From NCBI RefSeq assembly GCF_019042245.1, contig NZ_JAHQCX010000002.1:414267-478266 (forward strand): a stretch of 64,000 nt of DNA, written 5' to 3'. The stretch comes from Diplocloster modestus. GTDB lineage: Bacteria > Bacillota > Clostridia > Lachnospirales > Lachnospiraceae. The notes beneath the pieces are model-generated. The model worked only from the letters and a program-made list of their open reading frames with translations. It was not told the DNA's origin and searched no databases. The position numbers and the translations under genes were made by a program. Positions 1 through 7,753 of the stretch are shown one piece after another (the stretch's first letter is position 1; each line of letters starts with the position of its first letter).

Positions 1-385
1 CAATCACACAGTAACGGTCCGGTTTCTTCTTATTAAATATCCAGTGCAGAAAGGGAACCAGAACTACATAAATGGTGGTCAAAAACGCGTTTTTCCCCGC
101 TGTCGTGTACTGACAGCCAATCGTCTGAAAAAGATAGCTCAAAAACAAGAACAGGCCCAGAATTGCCCCGTGTTCCCATAATTTCTTATTCAATGCACGG
201 AATTTCTTATGAAAAATCAAAGCCAGGCCTGCCGATGCGATGGTAAACCGAAAAGCCAGCATATAAACCGGCGGTATCACATCCAGGGAACTTTTCACGA
301 TGACAAATGCAAACCCCCAGATAATCGCAGCGGACAGGAGTCCAAAACTTGCTGCTATGCTGATCTTTTTCTCTTGCTCAGGCAT
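1..385 (-). CDS. EamA/DMT-family transporter, N-terminal part cut by window edge
   Basis: The gene starts at an ATG at 383-385 on the minus strand and runs off the window, leaving about 128 residues. The protein opens with a short polar head (MPEQEKKISI), then hydrophobic segments including IIWGFAFVIVKSS, and a later GCQYTTAGKNAFLTTIYVV stretch. The WG-x-x-F opening helix and the TTAGKNAFLTTIYV segment are typical of drug/metabolite transporter (EamA) proteins, which have ten helices in two repeats. It should be an inner-membrane exporter or permease of a small metabolite; the substrate cannot be inferred. Only the first EamA repeat is visible. Confidence 0.8.
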   Translation of the reverse strand, partial: MPEQEKKISIAASFGLLSAAIIWGFAFVIVKSSLDVIPPVYMLAFRFTIASAGLALIFHKKFRALNKKLWEHGAILGLFLFLSYLFQTIGCQYTTAGKNAFLTTIYVVLVPFLHWIFNKKKPDRYCVI

Positions 386-502
386 AAATCCTCATATCTC
401 CCTTTTATCGTTCACGCATTTTCTAATAATCATTCAGATTGTTTTTCCCTTGTTCTTCACACGTTTACGATTATAACAACTATTTTTACCAAAGTAAACC
501 AT

Positions 503-1332
503 TTATTTATCCAGGGTTACGGAGGGTATCTTTAACAGGACGGCAATTTTTTCGAACAGGGAAGCGTTATGGCCTGTGCTCATTGCGAAATGATGTGGGG
601 GGGCTTCGGCAAACCATTCGTCCATGTAGGCGTCGGGATCTTTGCGGAATTTGACCGGAGTCTGGGTATTTCCGATTGTCATGATGGGTCTGTCTGTAGC
701 CTCGCTTCTGTGATTAAATTTAAGGCTGCCGTCATTTGTCTGGGTGCAGCCCAGATTTGTAATCGGGCCAGGTTTTACTTTGGCTTACACGGAGACACCG
801 GTTCCCTGTTTCCCGTGGTAAAGGCCCATTCCTCTAAGGATCGGTTTACCGGAAGCGATGGCCAGGTGAAATGGGCCGTCATGTCCTAACAGGATGGTGC
901 CGTCTTCGTAATCAGCGGCTACGATTTTGCAGAAGCTTCCGCCCCGCTTGACGATATCGCAGATTTTTATGGCCAGGCATGTTTTCAAGTCTCCCTCGCC
1001 GGCGCAGGGTATCCCTTTTGCTGTCAGGAGAGAATGACCGACGATAAAGCCTCCCTGCAGTTTTTCATACAGGCTGTCCGGCGCGCCGTGGTAATAGTAA
1101 GTCAGAGCGTCCAGATCGTACTCTCTTATCAGCTTTTCCAAAGCTACGGCTACCCTTGCCGACCAATCCAGATGTTCTGGGGTTGGTTTTTGGGCCAGAG
1201 GGTCTGCAGCCGAATGTTCACTGATGAGAAAAAATTCCTGGATTTCCTGTTTTTTTTGTCTTACCAATAGGCTTTAAGCCCCATGGTGTAGATTCCGATT
1301 CTATCCGGTTTTGCTTGTTTTAATTTCTCCAT
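503..1332 (-). pseudogene. Decayed L-fucose/L-arabinose isomerase-family gene
   Basis: Three pieces of one isomerase-like protein remain. An N-terminal 23-residue piece (start ATG at 1332, MEKLKQAKPDRIGIYTMG, stop at 1261-1263) is in a different frame from the main piece. The main piece (1267-785) carries LTYYYHG, GFIVGHSLLTA, IPCAGEGDLK and LLGHDGPFH. After an in-frame TAA at 785-787 the same frame continues with AKVKPGPITNLGCTQ to a final TAA at 503-505. Intact relatives are about 480-500 residues and continue through this point, so the TAA looks like a Glu-to-stop change. Roughly 200 residues of the N-terminal half are deleted. The combination of deletion, frameshift and nonsense codon means no active enzyme. 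It is divergent from a broken AraC gene. Confidence 0.82.
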
Positions 1333-1461
1333 ATTTTTTCTCCTGTCTGAAAATTATCGTTGACGAGTTCTCTTATATTTCATTATAATGAAAGACAGGA
1401 GAAATATATCCAACTACGTTGGGGAAAAATAACAGGATCTTGCCAACTGGAGGCTTTTCGA

Positions 1462-2102
1462 ATGAATCAGACAACCGAATATCTGGAACGTTTTTCTTCA
1501 GACTGGTCGGAAGATTCCCTTCGTTTGATCGTTACTCCCAGTGCCCTGGCGAAATCGATCTACTATTATGTCCAAGAGACAGGTTATTTCAAAACGTCAT
1601 ACCCCTATTTTACGGAACGAGCCAATCTGAATTCCTTCCTTCTGGTCTACACGGTATCCGGCCAGGGCTTGCTGCGGTATCAGGCTGGTCAGTGGGCTCA
1701 TTACCAGCCTGCTGACTGAGATTCTCCTTCAAAATAATACCGGGGACAATCGCCGGTCTATATACCGGAATATATCCATCTGGCTAAACAGTGCATTGAC
1801 AAAAATTATTCTTCTCCTTTGACCCTGGATCAATTGTCCGTGCATTGCGGTGTTAATAAATTTCATCTATGTAAAGAATTAAAAAATATATTGGCATGAC
1901 AGTAAATGAGTATCTGATCACCACCCGGATCACTTATGCCAAAGAACTGCTGAAATTTTCCGACCAGTCTGTAGCCAAAATCGCTGAGATCTGCGGTATC
2001 CCCCATGTCAGTCATTTTATCTCCATCTTCAAAAGCCGAGAAGGGCAGACACCGCTCGCATACCGCAAGGACTGGAGGGATATTCCACCGCTCAGAAACT
2101 AG
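1462..2102 (+). pseudogene. Decayed AraC-family transcriptional regulator
   Basis: A GGAGG at 1449-1453 precedes ATG 1462. The first 85 residues resemble the N-terminal arm of AraC sugar regulators (SALAKSIYYYVQETGYF, LLVYTVSGQGLLRY) and end at a TGA at 1717-1719. The rest of the effector-binding domain is missing. A second piece near 1755-1900 encodes the first helix-turn-helix (YIHLAKQCIDKNYSSPLTL). A frameshift in an A-rich run near 1876-1885 leads into the 1896-2102 frame with the second helix-turn-helix (ITYAKELLKFSDQSVAKIAE). Three separate lesions make it a pseudogene. It probably once controlled the adjacent isomerase locus. Confidence 0.8.
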
Positions 2103-2133
2103 ATTCTACTCTGAAAAATATATGGAGGTTCTC

Positions 2134-2331
2134 ATGGAAAAGAAAAAACGAATTCTGGCACTGGCAGGTGTAGTGATACTGTTAGTACTCTATCTGTCCA
2201 CTTTGGTTTTCGCTCTGATCGAAAGTCCCTGGGCGGATACCTGTTTAAAAGCTGCGGTTGGAGCTACAATTCTGGTGCCGGTGTTACTGTACGGCTATAT
2301 CCTCATATACCGCCTTATCAAAAAAAAGTAG
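2134..2331 (+). CDS. Small two-helix membrane protein, unknown function
   Basis: The gene encodes 65 residues from an ATG preceded by GGAGG at 2124-2128. A Lys-rich start (MEKKKR) is followed by one hydrophobic helix (ILALAGVVILLVLYLSTLVF), a short polar loop with ESPWADT, a second helix (VGATILVPVLLYGYILIY), and a basic C-terminus (RLIKKK). The topology suggests both ends face the cytoplasm. I recognise no domain. The good ribosome binding site and clean two-helix layout support it as a real gene although it is short. It overlaps none of the remnants and is followed directly by a phased palindrome array. Confidence 0.6.
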   Translation: MEKKKRILALAGVVILLVLYLSTLVFALIESPWADTCLKAAVGATILVPVLLYGYILIYRLIKKK

Positions 2332-2333
2332 TC

Positions 2334-2410
2334 GGGGGACATGTCCATTTCGGTTTGGGACATGTCCATTCTGGCTTGGACATGTCCCAAACCGAAATGG
2401 ACATGTCCCC
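2334..2410. repeat. Phased array of four GGACATGTCC palindromes
   Basis: Perfect palindromes GGACATGTCC occur at 2337-2346, 2358-2367, 2378-2387 and 2399-2408, spaced 21, 20 and 21 bp, close to two helical turns. Spacers of the type CATTTCGGTTTG and CAAACCGAAATG are in opposite orientation, so the whole block is also a long inverted repeat. A second array of the same motif lies at 27874-27925. It could be a multi-site operator, an mRNA hairpin or a dispersed repeat. Confidence 0.7.
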
Positions 2411-2456
2411 AAACGCAAAAAACCGCAGAATCAATTTTTTGAATGATTCTGCGGTT
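2411..2456 (-). terminator. Rho-independent terminator after the VTC-like gene
   Basis: A 13-bp perfect stem (AACCGCAGAATCA at 2421-2433 with its complement at 2444-2456) has a 10-nt loop. On the minus strand the stem is followed by a T-rich run (TTTTGCGTTT). It lies just after the stop of the minus-strand gene ending at 2470. Confidence 0.75.
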
Positions 2457-2469
2457 ACTGTTCTGTTAA

Positions 2470-3117
2470 TTATAATGCCGTCGCCAGCTCGTTCAACTGC
2501 TCGTTTCCGATATGTAATACATTGGCTATGACTCTGGGTATCTTCGTCTCTTTTTTGTAGCTGACAGCTACTTTATCTTCGCTTAAACAATCCATCATAT
2601 CGATCTCTTCCGCGAACAAATCGACATTTTTATCAAGAGCTGTACGGATGTTCAGGTTAAACGTGATATAATTGTTGTCTTTACATTTCCCTATCTCACG
2701 CTCATACTCGCGTACCCTGGTGGGTCTCAGATTATTGATCGTATATTGTAAATAAAAGTCTCTGCACAAGGATTTTTTGTGAGTCTTCATCCACTCAACA
2801 TCACCATTTAAGATTTTCTCACATTCTTCCCGGGTCAGTTTGGTGTAACTTTTGTATGTCACCTGATTCTGCCGGCTCTTCTTCTCCAAATATAATCTGT
2901 TCTCATCAAGATTCTTAAGGCAAATACTATAGAGTGGTATTCCTTCGTCTCCTGCCAGCCTTTGGTTCTCTATCTCCGTATTCTCAAATTTCAGTTTTCT
3001 GACCTTTACATGTTCCAGTATACCATTGGGGTTCTCTCGTTCAACCATTGCCTTCATCTGCTCGTAACCGCTGTAGCCGATCATACAGCTATCTTCGTAG
3101 TACGTGGTATATTTCAT
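2470..3117 (-). CDS. VTC-domain-like protein (polyphosphate polymerase fold)
   Basis: The product has 215 residues. The order of motifs fits the VTC/CYTH-like tunnel fold: a basic strand early (VKVRKLKF), LYLEKKSRQNQVTYKSY in the middle (a Lys-rich strand like the 'EIKKK' strand of VTC proteins), REYEREI about residue 135, then TFNLNIRT, and a C-terminal KIPRVIANVL segment. VTC4-type enzymes make polyphosphate from nucleoside triphosphates. Here the catalytic residues cannot be assigned with confidence and there is no membrane domain or CotH-type neighbour, so activity is inferred only at the fold level. It has its own terminator and appears monocistronic. Confidence 0.55.
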   Translation of the reverse strand: MKYTTYYEDSCMIGYSGYEQMKAMVERENPNGILEHVKVRKLKFENTEIENQRLAGDEGIPLYSICLKNLDENRLYLEKKSRQNQVTYKSYTKLTREECEKILNGDVEWMKTHKKSLCRDFYLQYTINNLRPTRVREYEREIGKCKDNNYITFNLNIRTALDKNVDLFAEEIDMMDCLSEDKVAVSYKKETKIPRVIANVLHIGNEQLNELATAL

Positions 3118-3252
3118 GAACCAAACCTCCTGTTCTGCTCACTCTTTGTTTCGTCCTAACTGGTACTATTATTATATGCAGGAAATATGAATAGGTCGTG
3201 ACAAACTTCTGAAATATTTATAAAGAATCTGATATCTTTCTTAGAAATAAAT

Positions 3253-3861
3253 TTATTCCGAATAAACTCCTAGTTTTTCCAGTTCATTTACCGCCTGCCC
3301 GTGATTTTCCACCAAGATGGTATGTAAACCGAGGGACTCAGCCGCCTCCACATTCGCAGCGCAGTCATCCAGAAACACCGCATTCTGCGGTGTAATCCTG
3401 TACTCTTCCAACAGTGCCTGATAGATCTCTTTTTCAGGCTTAATCAGCTTAACACGGAAAGACAGGATCCCTCCGTCCATCTCGTCAATAAAGTCCATGG
3501 TGTGCCCCAGCAGTTCAAAGGTTTTCCGGGGGAAATTGGAAAGATAATAGACCCTGTGCCCGTTCTCCTTTAATTTCCGTATCCATGGTATGGTGAAATC
3601 ATACAGCTTTACGGACAAATCCAGATGCTCAAACACCGTACGGATCTCACTTTCATATTCAGGAGCATTGGCTATCAGCAAATCCAGCAGTTCCTCATCC
3701 GGCTTTTCGCTGCGGTCCATATCCGCCCATGTGGCAGATAAAAACATAGCCTTTGCCAGTGCCTGCTTTGTCTCTTCATCGAAAGGCATTCTTTCAAGGC
3801 AGTTTTTCCAGCAAAAATCCACTAACACGTTTCCAATATCAAAGATCACGGTTTCTATCAT
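3253..3861 (-). CDS. HAD-superfamily phosphatase, subfamily IA (YihX-like)
   Basis: The product is 202 residues, the usual size for a HAD-IA enzyme. Motif I is FDIGNVLVD at residues 7-15, with the nucleophilic Asp first; this DxGNV form is typical of the YihX / sugar-phosphatase branch. Motif II is YYLSNFP near residue 104, motif III includes KPEKEIYQALL, and motif IV is AVFLDDCAANVEAA with the paired Asp for magnesium. The predicted activity is hydrolysis of a small phosphorylated metabolite in the cytoplasm, possibly a sugar phosphate. It stands alone between the VTC-like gene and purA. A TATAAT-like hexamer on the minus strand at 3901-3906 may be its -10 box. Confidence 0.82.
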   Translation of the reverse strand: MIETVIFDIGNVLVDFCWKNCLERMPFDEETKQALAKAMFLSATWADMDRSEKPDEELLDLLIANAPEYESEIRTVFEHLDLSVKLYDFTIPWIRKLKENGHRVYYLSNFPRKTFELLGHTMDFIDEMDGGILSFRVKLIKPEKEIYQALLEEYRITPQNAVFLDDCAANVEAAESLGLHTILVENHGQAVNELEKLGVYSE

Positions 3862-4002
3862 TTTTGTGCGCTCTCCTTTGTATCATTTTTTCTAAGTTTT
3901 ATTATATCATGTTACTGATAGGATACAGAAAAATATTTATCGCAAAGACAAATCGAATCGGTCAAGCCTAATAACAGACAACTGCGGCGGCGTAAAACTT
4001 CC

Positions 4003-4054
4003 GCAGGGCCCGAAGCAGTTCTTAGCCATATGGCTAATCTGCTCCGGGCCCTGC
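4003..4054 (-). terminator. Strong hairpin downstream of purA
   Basis: GCAGGGCCCG at 4003-4012 pairs with CGGGCCCTGC at 4045-4054. Inside are a second matched segment (AGCAG with CTGCT) and a TTAGCCATATGGCTAA palindrome. It lies 30 nt past the purA stop. The following minus-strand sequence has only a short T run (GTTTTAC), so this is a probable rather than a classical terminator. The outer GCAGGGCCCG arms also occur at the centre of the giant inverted repeat at 53177-53464. Confidence 0.5.
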
Positions 4055-4084
4055 TGTTCCATGCGATATTTCCCACTTCAAACT

Positions 4085-5362
4085 TTATCTATATATAATG
4101 TCATCCCGGCCAGGTCCATTGGATATCATAGTAATCGGGAAACCCAGCTTTTTCTCAACGAATTCAATATACTTACGGCAATTCTCAGGAAGCTCCTCAT
4201 ATTTTTTGATTCCACGGATATCGGTCTTCCATCCCGGCAATGTCTCCATGACCGGTTTTGCCTTATTTAACTGCCCGGTAGTAGGGAAATCCATGGTAAC
4301 CTTACCCTCGATCTCATATGCCGTACACACCGGGATCTCATCCAGGTATCCCAGCACATCCAATACGGTAAATGCTACATCCGTCGTCCCCTGGATCCGG
4401 CATCCATATCTGGAGGCCACAACGTCAAACCATCCCATTCTTCTGGGACGGCCTGTAGTGGCGCCGTACTCTCCCCCGTCTCCGCCACGCCGTCTCAGCT
4501 CATCCGCTTCATCGCCAAAGATCTCACTGACAAACGCTCCCGCTCCTACCGCACTGGAATAGGCCTTGCAGACCGTAATCACCTTTTTAATCTCATAGGG
4601 AGGAATTCCCGCGCCTATGGCTCCGTATGCGGCCAAAGTGGAGGACGAGGTAACCATCGGATAGATTCCATGATCCGGATCTTTTAAAGACCCCAGCTGG
4701 CCTTCCAGTAAAATTTCTTTTCCATCCTGAATCGCCTGCCACAGGTAGGCGGAAACATCACAGACATAGGGCTCTGCCATCTGCCGATATTCCATCATTG
4801 TGTCAAATAAATCAGAAGCATTCAGCTCCGGCTTATGGTAAAGATTCGACAAAAGCACGTTCTTCATCTCGCAGACCAATTCCAGCTTCTCCTTAAGCGC
4901 CGCTTCATCGTCGAATAATTCACTTACCTGAAATCCGATTTTCGCATATTTATCCGAATAAAACGGCGCGATCCCGGATTTCGTGGATCCAAAAGACTTA
5001 CCGCCAAGGCGTTCCTCCTCATACTGGTCGAAAAGAATATGGTAAGGCATCACAATCTGGGCCCGGTCTGAGATCAGAAGTTTAGGCTTCGGAACACCGC
5101 GGCTTACAATGTCATTCAATTCTTTAAACAGAATCGGAATATTCAGCGCCACCCCATTTCCAATGATGCTGGTGGTATGATCATAGAAAACTCCGGACGG
5201 AAGGGTATGCAGCGCGAATTTGCCGTAATTGTTTAAGATCGTATGACCCGCGTTGGCTCCCCCCTGGAATCTGATAATGATATCGGATTCCTTGGCAAGC
5301 ATATCCGTGATCTTGCCCTTGCCTTCGTCTCCCCAGTTTGCTCCTACAACAGCCTTTACCAT
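4085..5362 (-). CDS. purA: Adenylosuccinate synthetase
   Basis: The enzyme joins IMP and aspartate using GTP to give adenylosuccinate, the first step from IMP to AMP. It has 425 residues, the family's normal size. The N-terminal loop GANWGDEGKGK (residues 7-17) holds the catalytic Asp, and GGANAGHTI the catalytic His. GSTKSGIAP, SSTLAAYGAIGAG and GRPRRMGWFD are further hallmarks. The start is set at the ATG at 5360-5362 because AGGAGG lies upstream at proper spacing; a longer frame exists but lacks a site. It is transcribed apart from purCFB, from a promoter at 5421-5450, and is separated from purB by an intron remnant. Confidence 0.97.
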   Translation of the reverse strand: MVKAVVGANWGDEGKGKITDMLAKESDIIIRFQGGANAGHTILNNYGKFALHTLPSGVFYDHTTSIIGNGVALNIPILFKELNDIVSRGVPKPKLLISDRAQIVMPYHILFDQYEEERLGGKSFGSTKSGIAPFYSDKYAKIGFQVSELFDDEAALKEKLELVCEMKNVLLSNLYHKPELNASDLFDTMMEYRQMAEPYVCDVSAYLWQAIQDGKEILLEGQLGSLKDPDHGIYPMVTSSSTLAAYGAIGAGIPPYEIKKVITVCKAYSSAVGAGAFVSEIFGDEADELRRRGGDGGEYGATTGRPRRMGWFDVVASRYGCRIQGTTDVAFTVLDVLGYLDEIPVCTAYEIEGKVTMDFPTTGQLNKAKPVMETLPGWKTDIRGIKKYEELPENCRKYIEFVEKKLGFPITMISNGPGRDDIIYR

Positions 5363-5420
5363 AGGACTTCCTCCTAACATTTGTAAAATCATCAACAAGT
5401 TACGTTTTTACCGACTCCAT

Positions 5421-5450
5421 ATTATACTACAACTCTTTTTCTACTGTAAA
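5421..5450 (-). promoter_or_regulatory. Sigma-A-type promoter of purA
   Basis: On the minus strand TTTACA (5445-5450) and TATAAT (5421-5426) are separated by 18 nt. They lie about 60 nt upstream of the purA ATG. No purine riboswitch fold was recognised in the leader. Confidence 0.6.
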
Positions 5451-5804
5451 GAAAAAAATAATAACTCGCGAAATCTCATGAATTTGGTCAAAATTGCGCA
5501 TTTACTCTGCTTTTCATTATCATAATTTTTCTATCTGTCCGGTTCTTTTTATGATTTCATCTGATTAAAGCGTTAAAATCATAAGCCGTAGGGTTGGAAT
5601 CTTTGTGGAAATTGTATCAGTATTCGCATATATTCTTGTTTGGATACTGTATTTTCCGCATGTTGTGAGAATATAATATCCAATATTATGACCTTTTCCC
5701 ATTCTTTTATGAAATACATTTATTCACAAGCTGCTTCATTGTAGGATCACTTTTCCTAATTATCTTTCTAAAAGTGTATCTATAATATGGGATGCTTCAT
5801 ACCG
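5451..5804. other. AT-rich stretch between the purA promoter and the intron remnant
   Basis: About 350 nt with no supportable gene. Frames are short and of low coding quality. It may hold further upstream purA control sequences, but no clear operator or riboswitch was seen. Confidence 0.4.
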
Positions 5805-6110
5805 GTAGAGTAGGTTAGAGGGTATAAGCCCTCTTTCCCCTCATCAAACCGTGCATGAGGTTCTCCCTCACATCTCGCAAAGGTGCATATAATGTACCAG
5901 TCCAGTGCCCGCATACTTGTCTGCTGTTAACATTCATTTTCACTGCTGTTTGGCTACACGGCTCACTGGCGATTACCGTGACCGGACTTACAACGGCTAG
6001 TGTGGTCCAGCTTCGCTGGACACACGCGACATAAAAACAGGCAGAATACATTGCACACTTTTACTATGCCATGTACTCTGCCCATATACATTTTGGTCAT
6101 CTGATTCTGG
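5805..6110 (-). mobile_element. Group II intron remnant (3' domains V-VI, no reverse transcriptase)
   Basis: On the minus strand the segment 5870-5810 reads like the 3' end of a bacterial group II intron. A domain V-like hairpin GTGAGGGAGAACCTCATGC is followed by ACGGTTTGATGAGGGGAAAG. A domain VI-like stem then has AGAGGG pairing with CCCTCT, and the segment ends in CCTACTCTAC, a typical 3' splice end, at 5805. The expected AGCCGT strand of domain V is altered to GAGAT, and no maturase frame is present. Upstream sequence with TAAGTCCGGTCACGGTAATCGCC resembles scrambled domain I pieces. It is most likely a dead, internally deleted intron; the 5' boundary is only approximate. Confidence 0.5.
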
Positions 6111-6269
6111 ATTTTAACTGATATCCTGTCCCATCTTTGAATCACTGGATATCAGTCTGCGCCGCCCTTCTGTCTGCAACAGCTTTTCCAGCTCCTTTAT
6201 GGCGTCCTTGGCTATCCAGATCCGGGATCTGCTGCCACTCTTTGCCATCTCGTGGGACACCAGAAGTAT

Positions 6270-7703
6270 TTACACGTTTATCTCCGCCTTCAGCCCCAGC
6301 AGCTCTTTATACCGCTCCAGCAGCGGCTGTACCGCCTGGCTTAAGAACGCTTCCACCTGCTCTTTCGCGCATCCCGTATATCTGGACGGATCCATGGATT
6401 TTTGCAGTTCTTCCAGCGACAGGTTAAAGGAGGGGTCGGCTGCGATCAATTCCAGCAGATTATTCTCCAGCCCCTTTTCCTTCACATTCCGTCCTGCCTC
6501 CATGGAGAGGGTGCGGATCTTCTCATGGAGTTCCTGCCGGTCCCCGCCGGCCTTCACCGCATCCATCATGATATTTTCCGTAGCCATGAAGGGCAGTTCC
6601 GCCAGCAGATGCTTTTCAATGACCTTCGGATACACCACCAGGCCATCCACTACGTTCAGGCACAGATCCAGGATCCCGTCAACCGCCAGGAATCCTTCCG
6701 GCACAGACAGACGCTTATTGGCGGAATCATCCAGTGTCCTCTCAAACCACTGAACCGAGGACGTCATCGCCGGATTCAGCGCGTCGGCCATCACATACCG
6801 GGACAGTGAGGCGATCCGTTCGCTGCGCATGGGATTTCTTTTATAAGCCATGGCCGAAGAGCCGATCTGGGTTTTCTCAAAGGGCTCTTCCACTTCTTTC
6901 ATGTGCTGCAGCAGGCGGATGTCATTGGAGAACTTGTGCGCGCTGGCCGCTATTCCTGCCAGCACATTCAGTATCCGGGTATCCACTTTTCTGGAATAGG
7001 TCTGACCGGACACCGGATAACAGTCCCGGAAACCTAATTTGGCTGCGATCATGGGATCCAGCTTTTCGACGGTGCTGTGATCTCCGTTAAACAGCTCCAA
7101 AAAGCTGGCCTGCGTACCGGTAGTGCCTTTCGAACCCAGCAGCTTAAGCGTATCGATCACATGATTCAGGTCTTCCAGATCCAGCAGGAACTCCTGCATC
7201 CAGAGCGTCGCCCGTTTTCCCACTGTCGTCGGCTGGGCAGGCTGGAAATGGGTAAATCCAAGAGTCGGCAGCGCCTTATATTCATCCGCAAATTTAGCCA
7301 GCTCAGCGATCACATTCACCAGCTTTGTGCGCACTAACAGCAGTGCTTCTTTCATTACTATAATATCCGTGTTGTCTCCCACATAGCAGGAGGTCGCTCC
7401 CAGATGAATGATCCCCTTTGCTTTCGGACACTGCACCCCGTACGCATATACATGGGACATCACATCGTGGCGCACCACATTTTCCCGTTCCTTCGCCACC
7501 TCGTAATTAATGTCGTCCTGATGAGCCTTTAACTCTTCTATTTGTTCATCCGTAATATTTAACCCAAGCTCCTGCTCGGTCTGGGCAAGCGCGATCCAGA
7601 GCTTCCTCCAGGTCCTGAATTTCATATCCGGTGAAAATATATACTGCATCTCTTTGCTGGCATAGCGCTCAGACAAAGGGCTTTGGTATCTGTCTGTAGA
7701 CAT
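6270..7703 (-). CDS. purB: Adenylosuccinate lyase
   Basis: The enzyme removes fumarate from adenylosuccinate and from SAICAR, so it acts in both the AMP branch and the IMP pathway. It has 477 residues, the longer form seen in Clostridia. The fumarase/lyase signature SSAMAYKRNPMRSER is at about residue 288. TSCYVGDNTD, GFTHFQPAQPTT and GSKGTTGTQASF mark the other active-site regions. It is the last gene of the purC-purF-purB run, 50 nt after purF, with its start at ATG 7701-7703 after an AGGAGG. Confidence 0.96.
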   Translation of the reverse strand: MSTDRYQSPLSERYASKEMQYIFSPDMKFRTWRKLWIALAQTEQELGLNITDEQIEELKAHQDDINYEVAKERENVVRHDVMSHVYAYGVQCPKAKGIIHLGATSCYVGDNTDIIVMKEALLLVRTKLVNVIAELAKFADEYKALPTLGFTHFQPAQPTTVGKRATLWMQEFLLDLEDLNHVIDTLKLLGSKGTTGTQASFLELFNGDHSTVEKLDPMIAAKLGFRDCYPVSGQTYSRKVDTRILNVLAGIAASAHKFSNDIRLLQHMKEVEEPFEKTQIGSSAMAYKRNPMRSERIASLSRYVMADALNPAMTSSVQWFERTLDDSANKRLSVPEGFLAVDGILDLCLNVVDGLVVYPKVIEKHLLAELPFMATENIMMDAVKAGGDRQELHEKIRTLSMEAGRNVKEKGLENNLLELIAADPSFNLSLEELQKSMDPSRYTGCAKEQVEAFLSQAVQPLLERYKELLGLKAEINV

Positions 7704-7753
7704 TCGACATCCTCCTGTTTACATAACTTTATTTAATTATGATTCATTCCCGT

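Noticed and set aside
2334..2410. CRISPR-like array
   Set aside because: The repeats are too short (10 bp), spacers are nearly identical to each other, and no cas genes are present.
2258..2446. Plus-strand frame of 62 codons across the palindrome array
   Set aside because: The repetitive peptide (FRFGTCPFWLGHVP) is only the translation of the GGACATGTCC repeat.
6137..6269. Possible short minus-strand gene of about 44 codons after purB (with IWIAKDAIKELEKLL)
   Set aside because: It looks mildly helical, but there is no good ribosome binding site, it runs into the intron remnant, and its length is within chance for this region.
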